The notes under the pieces were generated by a model that saw only the letters and a program-made list of their open reading frames with translations, was not told the origin of the DNA and made no database searches. Shown here in pieces: positions 21,590-33,985 of a DNA stretch of 64,000 nt (its first letter is position 1; each line of letters starts with the position of its first letter). This DNA is from Gari tellinella. Its lineage: Eukaryota > Mollusca > Bivalvia > Cardiida > Psammobiidae. The stretch covers positions 42,460,070 through 42,524,069 of the forward strand of contig OV277867.1 in the NCBI GenBank assembly GCA_922989275.2, in the 5' to 3' direction. Made by a program: the position numbers and the translations under genes.

Positions 21590-24500
21590 ACGTAATGTGA
21601 CGTCATGTCAGTGAAGAGATGAGTGTCAGTGTAAGGGTTAAAGCTGGTTATGTCATGTCAGTGAAGGGGTTGAAGCTGATGACGTCATGTCAGTGAAGGG
21701 GTTAAAGATGATGACGTCATGTCAGTGAAGGAGTTAAAGCTAATGACGTCATGTCAGTGTAAGGGTTTAAGCTGATGACGTCATGTCAGTGAAGGGTTAA
21801 AGCTTGTTATGTCATGTCTGTGAAAAGGTTAAAGCTGGTTATGTCATGTCTGTGAAGGGGTTAAAGCTAGTTATGTCATGTCTGTGAAGGGGTTAAAGCT
21901 AGTTATGTCATGTCTGTGAAGAGGTTAAGCTGGTTATGTCATGTCTGTGAAGGGGTTAAAGCTAGTTATGTCATGTCTGTGAAGGGGTTAAAGCTAGTTA
22001 TGTCATGTCTGTGAAGGGGTTAAAGCTAGTTATGTCATGTCTGTGAACAGGTTAAAGCTTGTAATATCATGTCTGTAAAAAGGTTAAAGCTTGTAATGTC
22101 ATGTCTGTGAAAAGGTTAAAGCTTGTAATGTCATGTCTGTGAAAAGGTTAAAGCTTGTTATGTCATGTCTGTGAAAAGGTTAAGGCTTGTAATGTCATGT
22201 CTGTGAAGGGGTTAAAGCTAGTTATGTCATGTCTGTGAAGGGGTTAAAGCTAGTTATGTCATGTCTGTGAAGGGGTTAAAGCTAGTTATGTCATGTCTGT
22301 GAAGGGGTTAAAGTTTGTTATGTCATGTCTGTGAAGGGGTTAAAGCTAGTTATGTCATGTCTGTGAAGGGGTTAAAGTTTGTTATGTCATGTCTATGAAG
22401 GGGTTAAAGCGTGTTATGTCATGTCTATGAAGGGGTTAAAGTTTGTTATGTCATGTCTGTGAAGGGGTTAAAGCTAGTTATATCATGTCTGTGAAGGGGT
22501 TAAAGCTTGTTATGTCATGTCTGTGAAAGGGTTAAAGCGTGTTATGTCATGTCTGTGAAGGGGTTAAAGCTAGTTATGTCATGTCTGTGAAGGGGTTAAA
22601 GCTAGTTATATCATGTCTGTGAAGAGGTGAAAGCTGGTTATGTCATGTCTATGAAGGGATTAAAGCTAGTTATGTCTTGTCTGTGAAGGGGTTAAAGTTT
22701 GTTATGTCATGCCTGTGAAGGGGTTAAAGTTTGTTATGTCATGTCTGTTAAAGGGTTAAAGTTTGTTATGTTATGTCTGTGAAGGGGTTAAAGCTTGTTA
22801 TGTCATGTCTGTGAAGGGGTTAAAGCTAGTTATGTCATGCCTGTGAAGGGGTTAAAGTTTGTTATATCATGTCTCTGTGAAAGGGTTTAAGCTGGTTATG
22901 TCATGTCTGTGAAGGGGTTAAAATTAGTTATGTCATGTCTGTGAAGGGGTTAAAGCTAGTTATGTCATGCCTGTGAAGGGGTTAAAGCTAGTTATGTCAT
23001 GTCTGTGAAGGGGTTAAAGCTAGTTATGTCATGTCTGTGAAGGGGTTAAAGCTAGTTATGTCATGCATGTGAAGGGGTTAAAGCTAGTTATGTCATGTCT
23101 GTGAAGGGGTTAAAGCTAGTTATGTCATGCCTGTGAAGGGGTTAACGTTTGTTATGTCATGTCTGTGAAGGGGTTTAAGCTGGTAATGTCATGTCTGTGA
23201 AGGGGTTAAAGCTAGTTATTTCATGTCTGTGAAGGGGTTAAAGTGTGTTATGTCATGTCTCTGTGAAAGGGTTAAAGCTAGTTATATCATGTCTGTGAAG
23301 GGGTTAAAGTTTGTTGTGTCATGCCTGTGAAGGGGTTAAAGCTAGTAATGTCATGTCTGTGAAGGGGTTAAAGCTAGTTATGTCATGTCTGTGAAAGGGT
23401 TAAAGCTAGTAATGTCATGTCTGTGAAGGGGTTAAAGCTTGTTATGTCATGTCTGTGAAGGGGTTAAAGTTTGTTGTGTCATGTCTGTGAAGGGGTTAAA
23501 GTTTGTTGTGTCATGCCTGTGAAGGGGTTAAAGCGAGTTATGTCATGTCTGTGAACAGGTGAAAGCTGGATTTTTTATGTTTGTGAAGAGGTGAAAGCTG
23601 GTTCCGCCATGTCTGTGAAGGGGTTAAAGCTAGTTTTGTCATGTCTGTGAAGGGGTTAAAGATTGTTATGTCATGTCTGTGAAGGGGTTAAAGTCTGTTT
23701 TGTCATGTCTGTGAAAGGGTTAAAGCTTGTTATGTCATGTCTGTGGAGGGGTTAAAGTTTGTTAAGTCATGTCTGTGACGAGGTGAAAGCTGGTTATGTC
23801 ATGTCTGTGAAGAGGTGAAAGCTAGTTATGCCATGTCTGTAATGGGGTTAAATATTGTTATGTCATGTATGTTAAGGGGTTAAAGTTTGTTATGTCATGT
23901 ATGTTAAGGGGTTTAAGTTTGTTATGTCATGTCAGTGAAGGGGTTTAAGTTTGTTATGTCATGTCTGTGAAGAGGTGAAAGCTGATTATGTTATGTCTGT
24001 AAAGGGGTTAAATATTGTTATGTCATGTCTGTGAAAGGGTTAAGGTTTGTTATGTCATGTCAGTCAAGGGGTTAAAGCTAGTTATGTCATGTCTGTGAAG
24101 GGGTTAAAGTTTGTTATGTCATGTCTGTGAAGAGGTGAAAGCTGGTTATGTCATGTCTGTGAAGGGGTTAAATATTGTTATGTCATGTCTGTGAAAGGGT
24201 TAAGGTTTGTTATGTTATGTCAGTGAAGGGTTTAAAGTTGTTAGGTCATGTCAGTGAAGGGGTTAACGTTTGTTATGTCATGTCGGTGAAGAGGTGAAAG
24301 CTGGTTATGTCATGTCTGTGAAGGGGTTAAATATTGTTATGTCATGTCTGTGAAAGGGTTAAGGTTTGTTATGTCATGTCAGTGAAGGGGTTAAAGTTGT
24401 TATATCATGTCTGTGAAGGGGTTAAAGCTAGTTATGTCATTTCTGTGAAGGGGTTAAATATTGTTATATCATGTCTGTGAAAGGGTTAAGGTTTGTTGTG

Positions 24501-27500
24501 TCATGTCAGTGAAGGGGTTAAAGCTGATGACGTCATGTCAGTGAAGGGGTTAAAGCTGATGACGTCATGTCAGTGAAGGGGTTAAAGCTGATGACGTCAT
24601 GTCAATGAAGGGGTTAAAGCCGATGACGCTATGTCAGTGAATGGGGTTAAAGATGATGACGTCATGTCAGTGAAGGGGTTAAAGCTGATGACGTCATGTC
24701 AGTGAAGGGATTAAAGCTGATGACGTCCTGTCAGTGACTCGGTGAAGGAGTTAAAGCTGATGACGTCATGCCATTGAAAGGGTTACAGCTGATGACGTCA
24801 TGTCAGTGAAGGGATTAAAGCTTATGATGTCATGTCAATGAAGGGTTAAAGTAGTCCACTCTGTGAACAGTTAGAGACTGCGAGCTATTTTAAAGGGGTT
24901 AAAGCTGACGATGTCATGACAGTGAAGGGTTACAGCTGATGATATCATGTATGTGAAGGGGTTAAATATGGTACTGTCATGTCATTGAAGGAGTTAAAGC
25001 TGGTTATGTCATGTCTGTGAAGGGGTTAAAGCTTGTTATGTCATGTCTGTGAAGGGGTTAACGCTGGTTATGTCATGTCTGTGAAGGGGTTAAAGCTAGT
25101 TATGTCATGTATGTGAAGGGGTTAAAGTTTGTTATGTCATGTCTGTGAAGGGGTTAAAGCTTGTTATGTCATGCCTGTGAAGGGTTAAAGCTAGTTATGT
25201 CATGTCAGGGGTTAAAGCTAGTTGTGTCATGTCTATGAAGGGGTTAAAGTTTGTTGTGTCATGCCTGTGAATGGGTTAAAGCTAGTTATGTCATGTCTGT
25301 GAAGGGGTTAAAGCTTGTTATGTCATGTCTGTGAAGGGGTTAAAGCTTGTTATGTCATGTCTGTGAAGGGGTTAAAGCTAGTTATGTCATGTCTGTGAAG
25401 GAGTTAAAGCTTGTTATGTCATGTATGTTAAGGGGTTAAAGCTTGTTATGTCATGTCTGTGAAGGGGTTAAAGCTAGTTATGTCATTTCTGTGAAGGGGT
25501 TTAAGTTTGTTATGTCATGTCTGTCGAGGGTTTTAAGCTGGTTATGTCATGTCTGTGAAGGGGTTAAAGCTACTTATATCATGTCTGTGAAGGGGTTAAA
25601 GCTAGTTATGTCATGTCTGTGAAGGGGTTAAAGTTTGTTATGTCATGGGTGTGAAAGGGTAAAGTTTGTTATGTCATGTCTGTGAAGGGGTTCAAGCTAG
25701 TTATGTCATGTCTGTGAAGGGGTTAAAGTTTGTTATGTCATGTCTGTGAAGGGGTTATAGCTAGTTATGTCATGTCTGTGAAGGGGTTAAAGTTTGTTAT
25801 GTCATGGGTGTGAAAGGGTAAAGTTTGTTATGTCATGTCTGTGAAGGGGTTAAAGCTAGTTATGTCAAGTCTGTGTAGGGGTTAAAGCATGTTATGTCAT
25901 GCCTGTGAAGGGGTTTACGCTGGTTTTGTCATGTCTGTGAAGGGGTTAAAGCTATTTATTTCATGTTTGTGAAGGGGTTAAAGCTTGTTATGTCATGTAT
26001 GTTAAGGGGTTAAAGCTTGTTATGTCATGTCTGTGAAGGGGTTAAAGCTAGTTATGTCATGTCTGTGAAGGGGTTAAAGTTTGTTATGTCATGTCTCTGT
26101 GAAAGGGTTAAAGTTTGTTATGTCATGTCTGTGAAGGGGTTAAAGCTAGTTATGTCATGTCTGTGAAGGGGTTATAGCTAGTTATGTCATGTCTGTGAAG
26201 GGGTTAAAGTTTGTTATGTCATGTGTCTGTGAAAGGGTTAAAGTTTTTTATGTCATGTCTGTGAAGGGGTTAAAGCTAGTTATTTCATATCTGTGAAGGG
26301 GTTAAAGCTGGTTATGTCATGTATGTTAAGGGGTTAAAGCTTACTATGTCATGTCTGTGAAGGGGCTAAAGCAAGTTATGTCATGTGTGTGCAGAGGTTC
26401 ATTCTGGTTATGTCATGTCTGTGAAGGGGTTAAAGCTTGTTATGTCATGTCTGTGAACGGGTTAAAGCTAGTTATGTCATGTCTATGAAGAGGTTCATTC
26501 TAATTATGTCATGTCTGTGAAGGGGTTTAAGCTGGTTATGTCATGTCTGTGAAGGGGTTAAAGTTTGTTATGTCATGTCTGTGAAGAGGTGAAAGCTAGT
26601 TATGTCATGTCTGTGAAGGGGTTAAAGCTTGTTATGTCATGTCTGTGATATGGGTGAAATCTGGTAACGTCAAGTCTGTGAAGAGGTGAAAGCCGGATAT
26701 GTCATGTCTGTGAAGGGATGAAAGCTGGTTACGTCATGTCTGTGAAGGGATGAAAGCTTGTTATGTCATTTCTGGGAAGGGGTGAAAGTTTGTTATGTCA
26801 TGTCTTTGAAGAGGTGAAAGCTGAATATGTCATATCTGTGAAGGGGTGAAAGCTGGTTACGTCATGTCTGTGATGAGGTGAAAGCTGGATATGTCACGTC
26901 TGTGAAGGGGTTAAAGCTAGTTATGTCATGTCTGTGAAGGTGTTAAAGCTTGTTATGTCATGTATGTTAAGGGGTTAAAGCTAGTAATGTCATGTCTGTG
27001 AAGGGGTTAAAGCTAGTTATATCATGTCTGTGAAGGGGTTAAAGCTAGTTATGTCATGGGTGTGAAAGGGTTAAAGTTTGTTATGTCATGTCTGTGAAGG
27101 GGTTAAAGCTAGTTATGTCATGTCTGTGAAGGGGTTAAAGCTAGTAATGTCATGTCTGTGAAGGGGTTAAAATTTGTTATGTCATGTCTTTGAAAGGGTT
27201 AAAGCTGGTTATGTCATGCATATCTGTGAAGGGGTTAAAGCTGGTTATGTCATGTCTGTGAAGGGGTTAAAGCTAATATCATGTCAGTGAATGGAATTAA
27301 AGGTGATGATGTCATGTCAGAGATGGGGTTTAAGCTGGTAATGTCATGTCTGTGAAGAGGTTAAAGCTAGTTATATCATGTCTGTGAAGGGGTTAAAGCT
27401 AGTTATGTCATGTTTGTGAAGGGGTTAAAGTTTATGTCATGTCTGTGAAGGGTTAAAGTTTGTTATGTCATGTCTGTGAAGGGGTTAAAGCTAGTTATGT

Positions 27501-28960
27501 CATGTCTGTGAAGGGGTTAAAGCTTGTTATGTCATGTCTATGAAGGGGTTAAAGCTTGTTATGTCATGTCTGTGAAGGGGTTAAAGCTAGTTATTTCATG
27601 TCTGTTAAGGGGTTAAAGCTTGTTATGTCATGTCTATGAAGGGGTTAAAGGTTGTTATGTCATGTCTTTGAAAAGGTTAAAGCTAGTTATGTCATGTCAG
27701 TGGTTAAAGCTAGTTATGTCATGTCTGTGAAGGGGTTAAAGCTGGTTATGTCATGTCTGTGAAGGGGTTATAGCTAGTTATATCATGTCTGTGAAAGGGT
27801 TAAAGCTAGTTATGCATGCCTGTGAAGGGGTTAAAGCTAGTTATGTCATGTCTGAGAAGGGGTTAAAGTTTGTTATGTCATGTCTGTGGAGGGGTTTAAG
27901 CTGGTTATGTCATGTCTGTGAAGGGGTTAAAGCTAGTTACATCATGTCTGTGAAGGGGTTAAAGTTTGTTATGTCATGGGTGTGAAAGGGTTAAAGCTAG
28001 TTATATCATGTCTGTGAAGGGGTTAAAGTTTGTTGTGTCATGCCTGTGAAGGGGTTAAAGCTAGTTATGTCATGTCTGTGAAGGGGTTTAAGTTTGTTAT
28101 GTCATGTCTGTGGAGGGGTTTAAGCTGGTTATGTCATGTCTGTGAAGGGGTTAAAGCTAGTTATATCATGTCTGTGAAGGGGTTAAAGTTTGTTATGTCA
28201 TGGGTGTGAAAGGGTTAAAGTTTGTTATGTTATGTCTGTGAAGGGGTTAAAGCTTGTTATGTCATGTCTGTTAAGGGGTTAAAGCTTGTTATGTAATGTC
28301 TATGAAGGGGTTAAAACTTGTTATGTCATGTCTGTGAAGGGGTTAAAGCTAGTTATGTCATGTCTGTGAAGGGGTTAAAGCTGGTTATGTCATGTCTGTG
28401 AAGGGGTTAAAGCGTGGTATGTCATGTCTTTGAAGGGGTTAAAGCTGGTTATGTCATGTCTGTGAAGGGGTTAAAGCTGGTTATGTCATGTCTGTGAAGG
28501 GGTTAAAGCTTGTTATGTCATGTCTGTGAAAGGGTTAAAGCGTGTTATGTCATGCCTGTGAAGGGGTTAAAGTTTGTTATGTCATGTCTGTGAAGGGGTT
28601 AAAGCTGGTTATGTCATGTCTGTGAAGGGGTTAAAGTTTGTTATGTCATGTCTGTGAAGGGGTTCATTCTGGTTATGTCATGTCTGTGAAGAGGTTCATT
28701 CTGGTTATGTCATGCCTGTGAAGAGGTGAAAGCTGGATTTTTTTTTATGTCTGTGAAGGGGTAAAAGCTGATTACGCCATGTCTGTGAAGAGGTGAAAGC
28801 TGGTTACGTCATGTCTGTTAAGGGGTTAAAGCTGGTAACCCCATGCTTTATATCCATAAACTTGGTGAAATAAAGATTATGTTCTGTTCTGTTCTGTTCT
28901 GTTCTGGTAATGTCATTTCAGTAGAGGGGTTAAAGCTGGTGATGGCATGTCAATTTAAAA
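21590..28960 (+). repeat. Satellite array, ~32 bp monomer, about 225 units
   Basis: The commonest monomer reads GTTATGTCATGTCTGTGA followed by AGGGGTTAAAGCTA. A second type, GATGACGTCATGTCAGTGA with the same second half, dominates near 21.60-21.79 kb and 24.51-24.85 kb. Minor variants have GTTTGTT, GCTTGTT or GCTGGTT junctions, an inserted CT (TCTCTGTG), or AGAGGTGAAAG. Because 32 is not a multiple of three, no long frame survives, and the 66-codon frame at 27785 is a chance product. A short disruption lies at 24850-24890. The array closes with decayed units and a LINE-tail insertion. Confidence 0.95.
28839..28903 (+). mobile_element. LINE 3' tail inserted in the satellite
   Basis: A 65 bp insert reads CCATGCTTTATATCC, then AAACTTGGTGAAATAAAG and (GTTCT)n. 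It is flanked by a perfect 7 bp duplication CTGGTAA (28832-28838 and 28904-28910), and the satellite monomer resumes in phase. The tail resembles that of the LINE at 2071-2408, so this is an extreme 5' truncation. Confidence 0.8.
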
Positions 28961-29215
28961 TTCATTTTCTTGATTTTATTCCGTTGCGTTTGCAGTTCGT
29001 TTCGTTTGACTCATTCATCCCTAGTGACGAGTGTACTCGTCATGTACAAACAATGTGCCTGTGACAAGTTTACTTGTCCTACTTAAGCAATGTAATGTAG
29101 ACCCTGATCATAGGGCCCCTGTACTCTATACATGCCTATGGCGTTTTTAGTAATACATGCATGTAATTCTACTCCCCTTATCTCTATATGTAATTATTCT
29201 GCACACCAGCTGTGA
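28961..29215. repeat. Degraded MITE C/G remains
   Basis: TTTGCAGTTCGTTTCG resembles C-family interior. GTGTACTCGTCATG and GTAGACCCTGATCATAGGGC resemble G-family right and core sequences. No gene. Confidence 0.5.
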
Positions 29216-30135
29216 TACCCCCTTCACTTGTCATGACGTAATCTGCTTTAAACTATTATCGTCTGCTTTTATTTCTCAAATTCAAATTTTAGTTAGCCTG
29301 ACGTAAGAAATATTGAAATGGGTGTTAAACAGTTTGGATCCTGATCAGACGCCGCGTCACGCGGCGTCTGATCAGGATGCAAACTGTTTGCAAATAAACT
29401 ATATACTCGGAGTAAGGCAGTGAAGGATTAATGTTAATTGTTCATATTCTTTAGTCGTCTGCATACTACGCGCGTATTTTTGATAACAACTGTTTCGATT
29501 CAGATTAGATTTGGCGTGTCTCGGCGTCAAATGAATCAAAACTGTTTGTGACTGAGGTGATAATTTTTATTGTCCTGAAAACGAATGCAGATAAATTGAC
29601 TCTGAATTAATTGATGCAGACGACTAATTTAGCAGACGACAAATGAAGGTTAACCGTTAATTTACTAGTTAGATTCTCGTTTTACTACATCTGACGTCTG
29701 CTGCAAGTTTTAGAGTAGACGCTATTATGTCATTTTGAATTCAGAAAATAACACCAGGTTGCCATAAAGCGAGGATCTAGCCCGAATTACTCCGCGTCTT
29801 ATCCGGATCCAAACTGTTTACCATTTATCAGATATATTTACCCAATGTGTACTTACAGTTAGATAAAACAATATATGACTTATCACGTAACCCTTTCACT
29901 CTCAATGACGCCTTAAATCGCTTTTGCAAACAGTTTAAGTCCTGATCAGACGCCGCGTAACGCGGCGTCTGATCTGGTTTCAAACTGCTTGACACTCTTA
30001 TCGATATGCATTAAGGCCTACAAGCTTAAATCTAACGTTGAAAGGTGCATTGCAGACAACAATACTAAAGCAGACGACAATAAGGCGGTGAGGGGGTAAA
30101 ACTCTCCCAAATAATTTGATCATGAAAGGGTTAAA
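29216..30135. mobile_element. Run of MITE A copies
   Basis: An intact A copy (about 29216-29432) has CCCTTCACTTGTCATGACGT, hairpin GACGCCGCGTCACGCGGCG and a GGCAGTGAAGGATTAA end. Decayed copies fill 29440-29830. Another good copy (29889-30134) has AACCCTTTCACTCTCAATG, hairpin GACGCCGCGTAACGCGGCG, and ends GATCATGAAAGGGTTAA. The 74-codon frame on the minus strand is an overlap of this MITE. Confidence 0.8.
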
Positions 30136-30885
30136 CCTACGTAAATTAGAAAATGCAAGCAGTTTAAGTCCAGGATCCAGACTACCATTGTTACTTCTAA
30201 AGTTAAGATTTCTTAAGCTCAAATGGTTTTAGAATTAAGTTTTAAACTCAGTTGCAGACGAAAGCTGAAGCAAACGATAAATAGTCGTAGGCGAATTGTT
30301 AACTCATTCACCCCTGAATCTTATAATAAACAACTATTTCCAATTAAGTCTTGTTCGTTTTATACTATTTAGAGGTGATTAAATACTATATTGCAAAATG
30401 GCAAAGAGTGCAGACCCTGATCAGAGGGCTCCTGCAGGAGCCTTCTGATCAGGATCTACACACTTTGCATAGGACAGGTACTCTTCAGAAGTACAATGTA
30501 TGTATATGACGAGTATACTCGTCGCTAAGGTTAAATGTTACCATACCCTATCCTACATTAAACTCATACTGTAATATAGTTTATCCTGGTCCTTCTGCAA
30601 CCTGCTTGCGACTTGGCGATACCATCGGAAACAGTTTGGCTCCAGATAAGACGCCGAGTAACCCGGTCTTTCGTCTGGATCAATCCTTTTTCACATTCTG
30701 AATAACGACCTCTAAAACGAAGGATAATTGATTGTATAATGACAGGCGACAGCTTAAAGCAAGGTGACAGTAAAACAGAAGGAGCTTTCTGTTTCACTGT
30801 GACCTAGCTTTAAGCAATCACCTGCCTTATATTCATGATATTTAGCACAATTAAGTGGCCGTATTAGAGATGTTCTACTTAGATG
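30136..30885. mobile_element. MITE G and H copies with degraded A material
   Basis: G copy at about 30300-30535: AACTCATTCACCCCTGAATC, hairpin CAGAGGGCTCCTGCAGGAGC, end CGCTAAGGTTAAATG. A core-1 remnant is at 30630-30690. H copy at about 30690-30885 has GACAGCTTAAAGCAAGGTG. The 77-codon minus-strand frame is not a gene. Confidence 0.65.
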
Positions 30886-31036
30886 CCTTCTATATAATGC
30901 ATGTAAGTGGCAAACACTATATATATATACCCTGATTGTGGTTAATTTTATCCTTGAACTGTCATTTTAATCATCGTCATACTCCGTCCAACATTTTCCC
31001 TGTCTACTCGCGAACATATCGTCTGCTTTTACGTGT

Positions 31037-31393
31037 ACAGTCGAAATTCGATACTACGAACTCGCTTAAATCGATATTTACAGTATTTCGTAAGTTCTAT
31101 TTTGATAAGTCTATCTCGTTTAACAGTGGAGAATATGTTATTCTTTCCCAATAACCCGGCGTCTGATCAGGCTCCAAACTTTTTGCCAACAAGATAAACA
31201 TGAAATATCAGAATTGTCCAAAAGTTGTTCTTTTCTACGTTTTAGCGCTATGCGTTTGCGTACGTTTGCGTTTAAACGGGAAAGAATAACAGATTATCCA
31301 CTGTACCCGTATTTTAAAGTTAAAACGTGGCTTAACTTTAAAATATGGGTATGTTCGAAGTAACGCGGGTCGTAGAATCGAGTTTTTACTGTA
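31037..31393. mobile_element. MITE J copy 2 interrupted by a C copy (31124-31303)
   Basis: The outer part has TACAGTCGAAATTCGATAC at left, and CCCGTATTTTAAAGTTAAAA with GAGTTTTTACTGTA at right. The inner C element has CAGTGGAGAATATG and CAGATTATCCACTG ends but has lost one half of its hairpin (180 bp instead of about 246). Confidence 0.7.
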
Positions 31394-32149
31394 TTTCTAA
31401 TGTATAGAAAGAAATGTAGGCTGTTTAACTTAAAACATTGATATTAGTATGCGACAGTGTGGATCCCGATCTGAACTCAAACTGTTTGCATACGTAAATA
31501 TTTTAGCTCAGTACTTAGGGAATTAAATGGAAGACGGATCACTGCGAAAACAGATTATGTACTAGTATAATTAAATGCGCATCTTTCAAACTTTTTTACT
31601 TTCTCCTGAACAAAAATAATATTTTTAAATGTAATTTGCATATCGTAACACCATCAATGTGCTATCCTTTATAAGTTAACGTGAAAGTAAAACTTATTTT
31701 ACGCAAGAACGACTTTTATCAATCATGAATCAAACACATTTGTTTAGATATTCATGAACACATAGTTCTATTAAGAGTAAACGCTCTATATAACGACCAC
31801 TTAATTGTGTTGATAAGCTGGTGTTTAAGGCAGCTGTCACCTGTCTTTTATACAATCAATTGGCCTTCGTTTTAGTGGTCGTAATAGAAAGGCTTAACTA
31901 CATACATTTTGTTTAGATCTTAATGCACAGGATGTCTGCGTGTAAACCTTAATGATGCTGCATGAACCATCCCAAAGCCCTTTTGATAGAAGAGTTCATT
32001 AGCATATTACAGTGGCACCTACCTCTAGCGACCTACCTAGCTGTATGAAAGAATGGCGATATTATATAATATTAATATATTATATTTATCAAAGGAAGGT
32101 GTATGATTAATGTACTCGTATAGTTTAATAATAATACACATAGCTCGTA
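31394..32149. repeat. Half of an H MITE and unassigned AT-rich sequence
   Basis: 31788-31898 is the right half of an H element (GACCACTTAATTGTG..., GGTCGTAATAGAAAGGC). A degraded core-1 arm lies near 31448-31490. Nothing else is recognised. Confidence 0.5.
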
Positions 32150-32424
32150 ACTCATTCACCCCTAACACTTTGAATGGGCAATTCCTGTTTCCAATTAACA
32201 TGTTAAGTCGAGTCCTTTTCGGCTATTTAGAGTTGGGATTTTTCTTATGAAAACGTGTTTGTGTTAAAAATAACCCAGCGGTCTGATCAGGCTTTTAGGT
32301 GTTTACCACTCACGTTCAAATTAATTGTCGTTATTTTCCCCAAAATGTCTTATTTTCTATTTTATTGTATTTGCGCTTCATTTCGTTTACAAAGGGAAAT
32401 AATATTATCTTCTCCGCTGTATAA
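32150..32424. mobile_element. Chimera of a G left half and a C right half
   Basis: The left portion AACTCATTCACCCCTAACAC with AATGGGCAATTCC is family G. From about 32275 the sequence is the right half of family C, with GTCTGATCAGGCTTTTAGG and TATCTTCTCCGCTGTA. The switch occurs around the hairpin. Confidence 0.6.
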
Positions 32425-32576
32425 TGTCTTGAGATACAGCAACACAAACTAAAACGGCCACTCGAATGAAGACGACTTATATTTGGTGTTAAACTTATGT
32501 TTAAATGGCGGCTTATTGAATATTCCCTTCCCTTTTGGAAACGTTTTTGGAGATTTGACCTCTAAGAAGTGCCTGT

Positions 32577-32774
32577 GGTGCTCCAAATAAACGGGTACAT
32601 GTATTTCAAAAACTAAAATCTTTATTTCTACTTTAAACCCTATGGTGTCACCACTCATTAGAATCGTCTTGAAGAGACGATTCTAATGAGTAGTAACATC
32701 ATAGGATTTGATGATAAAAATGAGAAAATGTTAGATTTGTGTAGTTTACTCCCTCTGATCTGGAACCCTGTAGA
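32577..32774. mobile_element. MITE I copy 2
   Basis: GTGCTCCAAATAAACGGG and CCCTCTGATCTGGAACCC ends, with hairpin TTAGAATCGTCTTGAAGAGA and its complement (core 3). Confidence 0.8.
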
Positions 32775-32904
32775 TCTAGAAGTTCTTGGTGCGTTCCCAT
32801 CATCTTGATAGTCGGGTGTTTAAACCTTTACTCCGTAGATATATGCATTTTAACGCATTTAATTCATATATCCACTAAAGAAAATACGTCCTCTTTATTT
32901 AAGG

Positions 32905-33052
32905 AATAATTCGAATATTTATTGTATTCATTGAGGTATGAAAAAAAACCTGGTCACACTGTATGAAACCGCGAAGCGGTTTCATACAAAAGTGTGACCA
33001 GGTTTTTTTTTCATACCTCCATGAATACAATAAATATTCCGAATTATTCCTT
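32905..33052. repeat. Nearly perfect ~148 bp palindrome
   Basis: The arms contain ATATTTATTGTATTCAT, GAGGTATGAAAAAAAACC, TGGTCACACTGTATGAAACC and their complements around a CGCGAAGCGG tip. Only a few mismatches and single-base gaps separate the arms. It belongs to no other family in the window. Confidence 0.85.
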
Positions 33053-33985
33053 ATAATTTAATATTACTTCTGAATTTAAGAAAGTAGTTAAATAGAGAAT
33101 CTGACGCGAATGTTCTTTTTTAACGCTTTTAAAATGTAGGTTGTAGTCCCTCCGCCATATATATTTTCCGCCAAAACGCGACATTGTTATGTAGTAACGC
33201 CGACGTCAATGACGTCATTTGGCATCCTGCTTCATGCAGCGCTTGTGAAGAGCAGTTGGACTAAGGGAAAGTAGTCCTGACAAGGCGTGGCCTTAATTTT
33301 ATTTTTTTCATGGAGTTATGAAACAAAAATTACAGCCAATCACAGCGAACCAAATGTAATGAAAACAAACAATATTAAATTATACAATCATAAATATGTA
33401 CCGTAAGAAATACGTTCTATGTTCTAGCGCAAAGTAGCTTAAAGCAGGCTGAAAGTAAAGCAGAGTGATCACCTGTCTTCAAAACTAGAAACAGGCTATG
33501 GAGTAATGGAAACAAACCAGAAATTTTCTAAAGTAGTTTTTTGCTTTTCTATCAGTCAGCTTTAAGCAACCATATGTCCCCAAAATTTGAATTAAACTAA
33601 ATGTATTGGGAAACGATCTAAATCTGACTGAACGTAAAGTAAAACGTTTCGGTTGGAGTCATCTACTACTATAAGTTCATCTTGCTATAAGAAGTCACGT
33701 GTCTAAAGCACTAAAACCAGTGCTTGTTTTGAGCGCCAAAGTATCGAGTTTTTAGTATACACTGTAGTTTTGATTTTGTTTGTTAAAGCTTGTGAAATGG
33801 ATCGCAGATCTGATTCACAAATATGAGGTTTAAAAATGTACTTAAGATTATGAACAATAACACGGACACTAACTTAAACAAATATTTGAATGCCTTTTAT
33901 TTAGTCAATACTTCGTCAGTATGTTTACCGCACACTCGTTAGAGTACAATACGGCTTAAGTACACGTGCTTATAAAAAATTTGTG
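33053..33985. repeat. Decayed MITE B sequence, no gene
   Basis: At 33425-33515 a B element has lost its right hairpin arm (TAGCTTAAAGCAGGCTGAAA then GTGATCACCTGTCTTC). No other repeat or gene is recognised. Confidence 0.45.

Noticed and set aside
27785..27985. 66-codon frame in the satellite
   Set aside because: It is only the translation of 32 bp monomers. The frame shifts at each unit and it exists by chance.
21590..28960. CRISPR-like array
   Set aside because: Units are head-to-tail with no unique spacers, and the context is eukaryotic.
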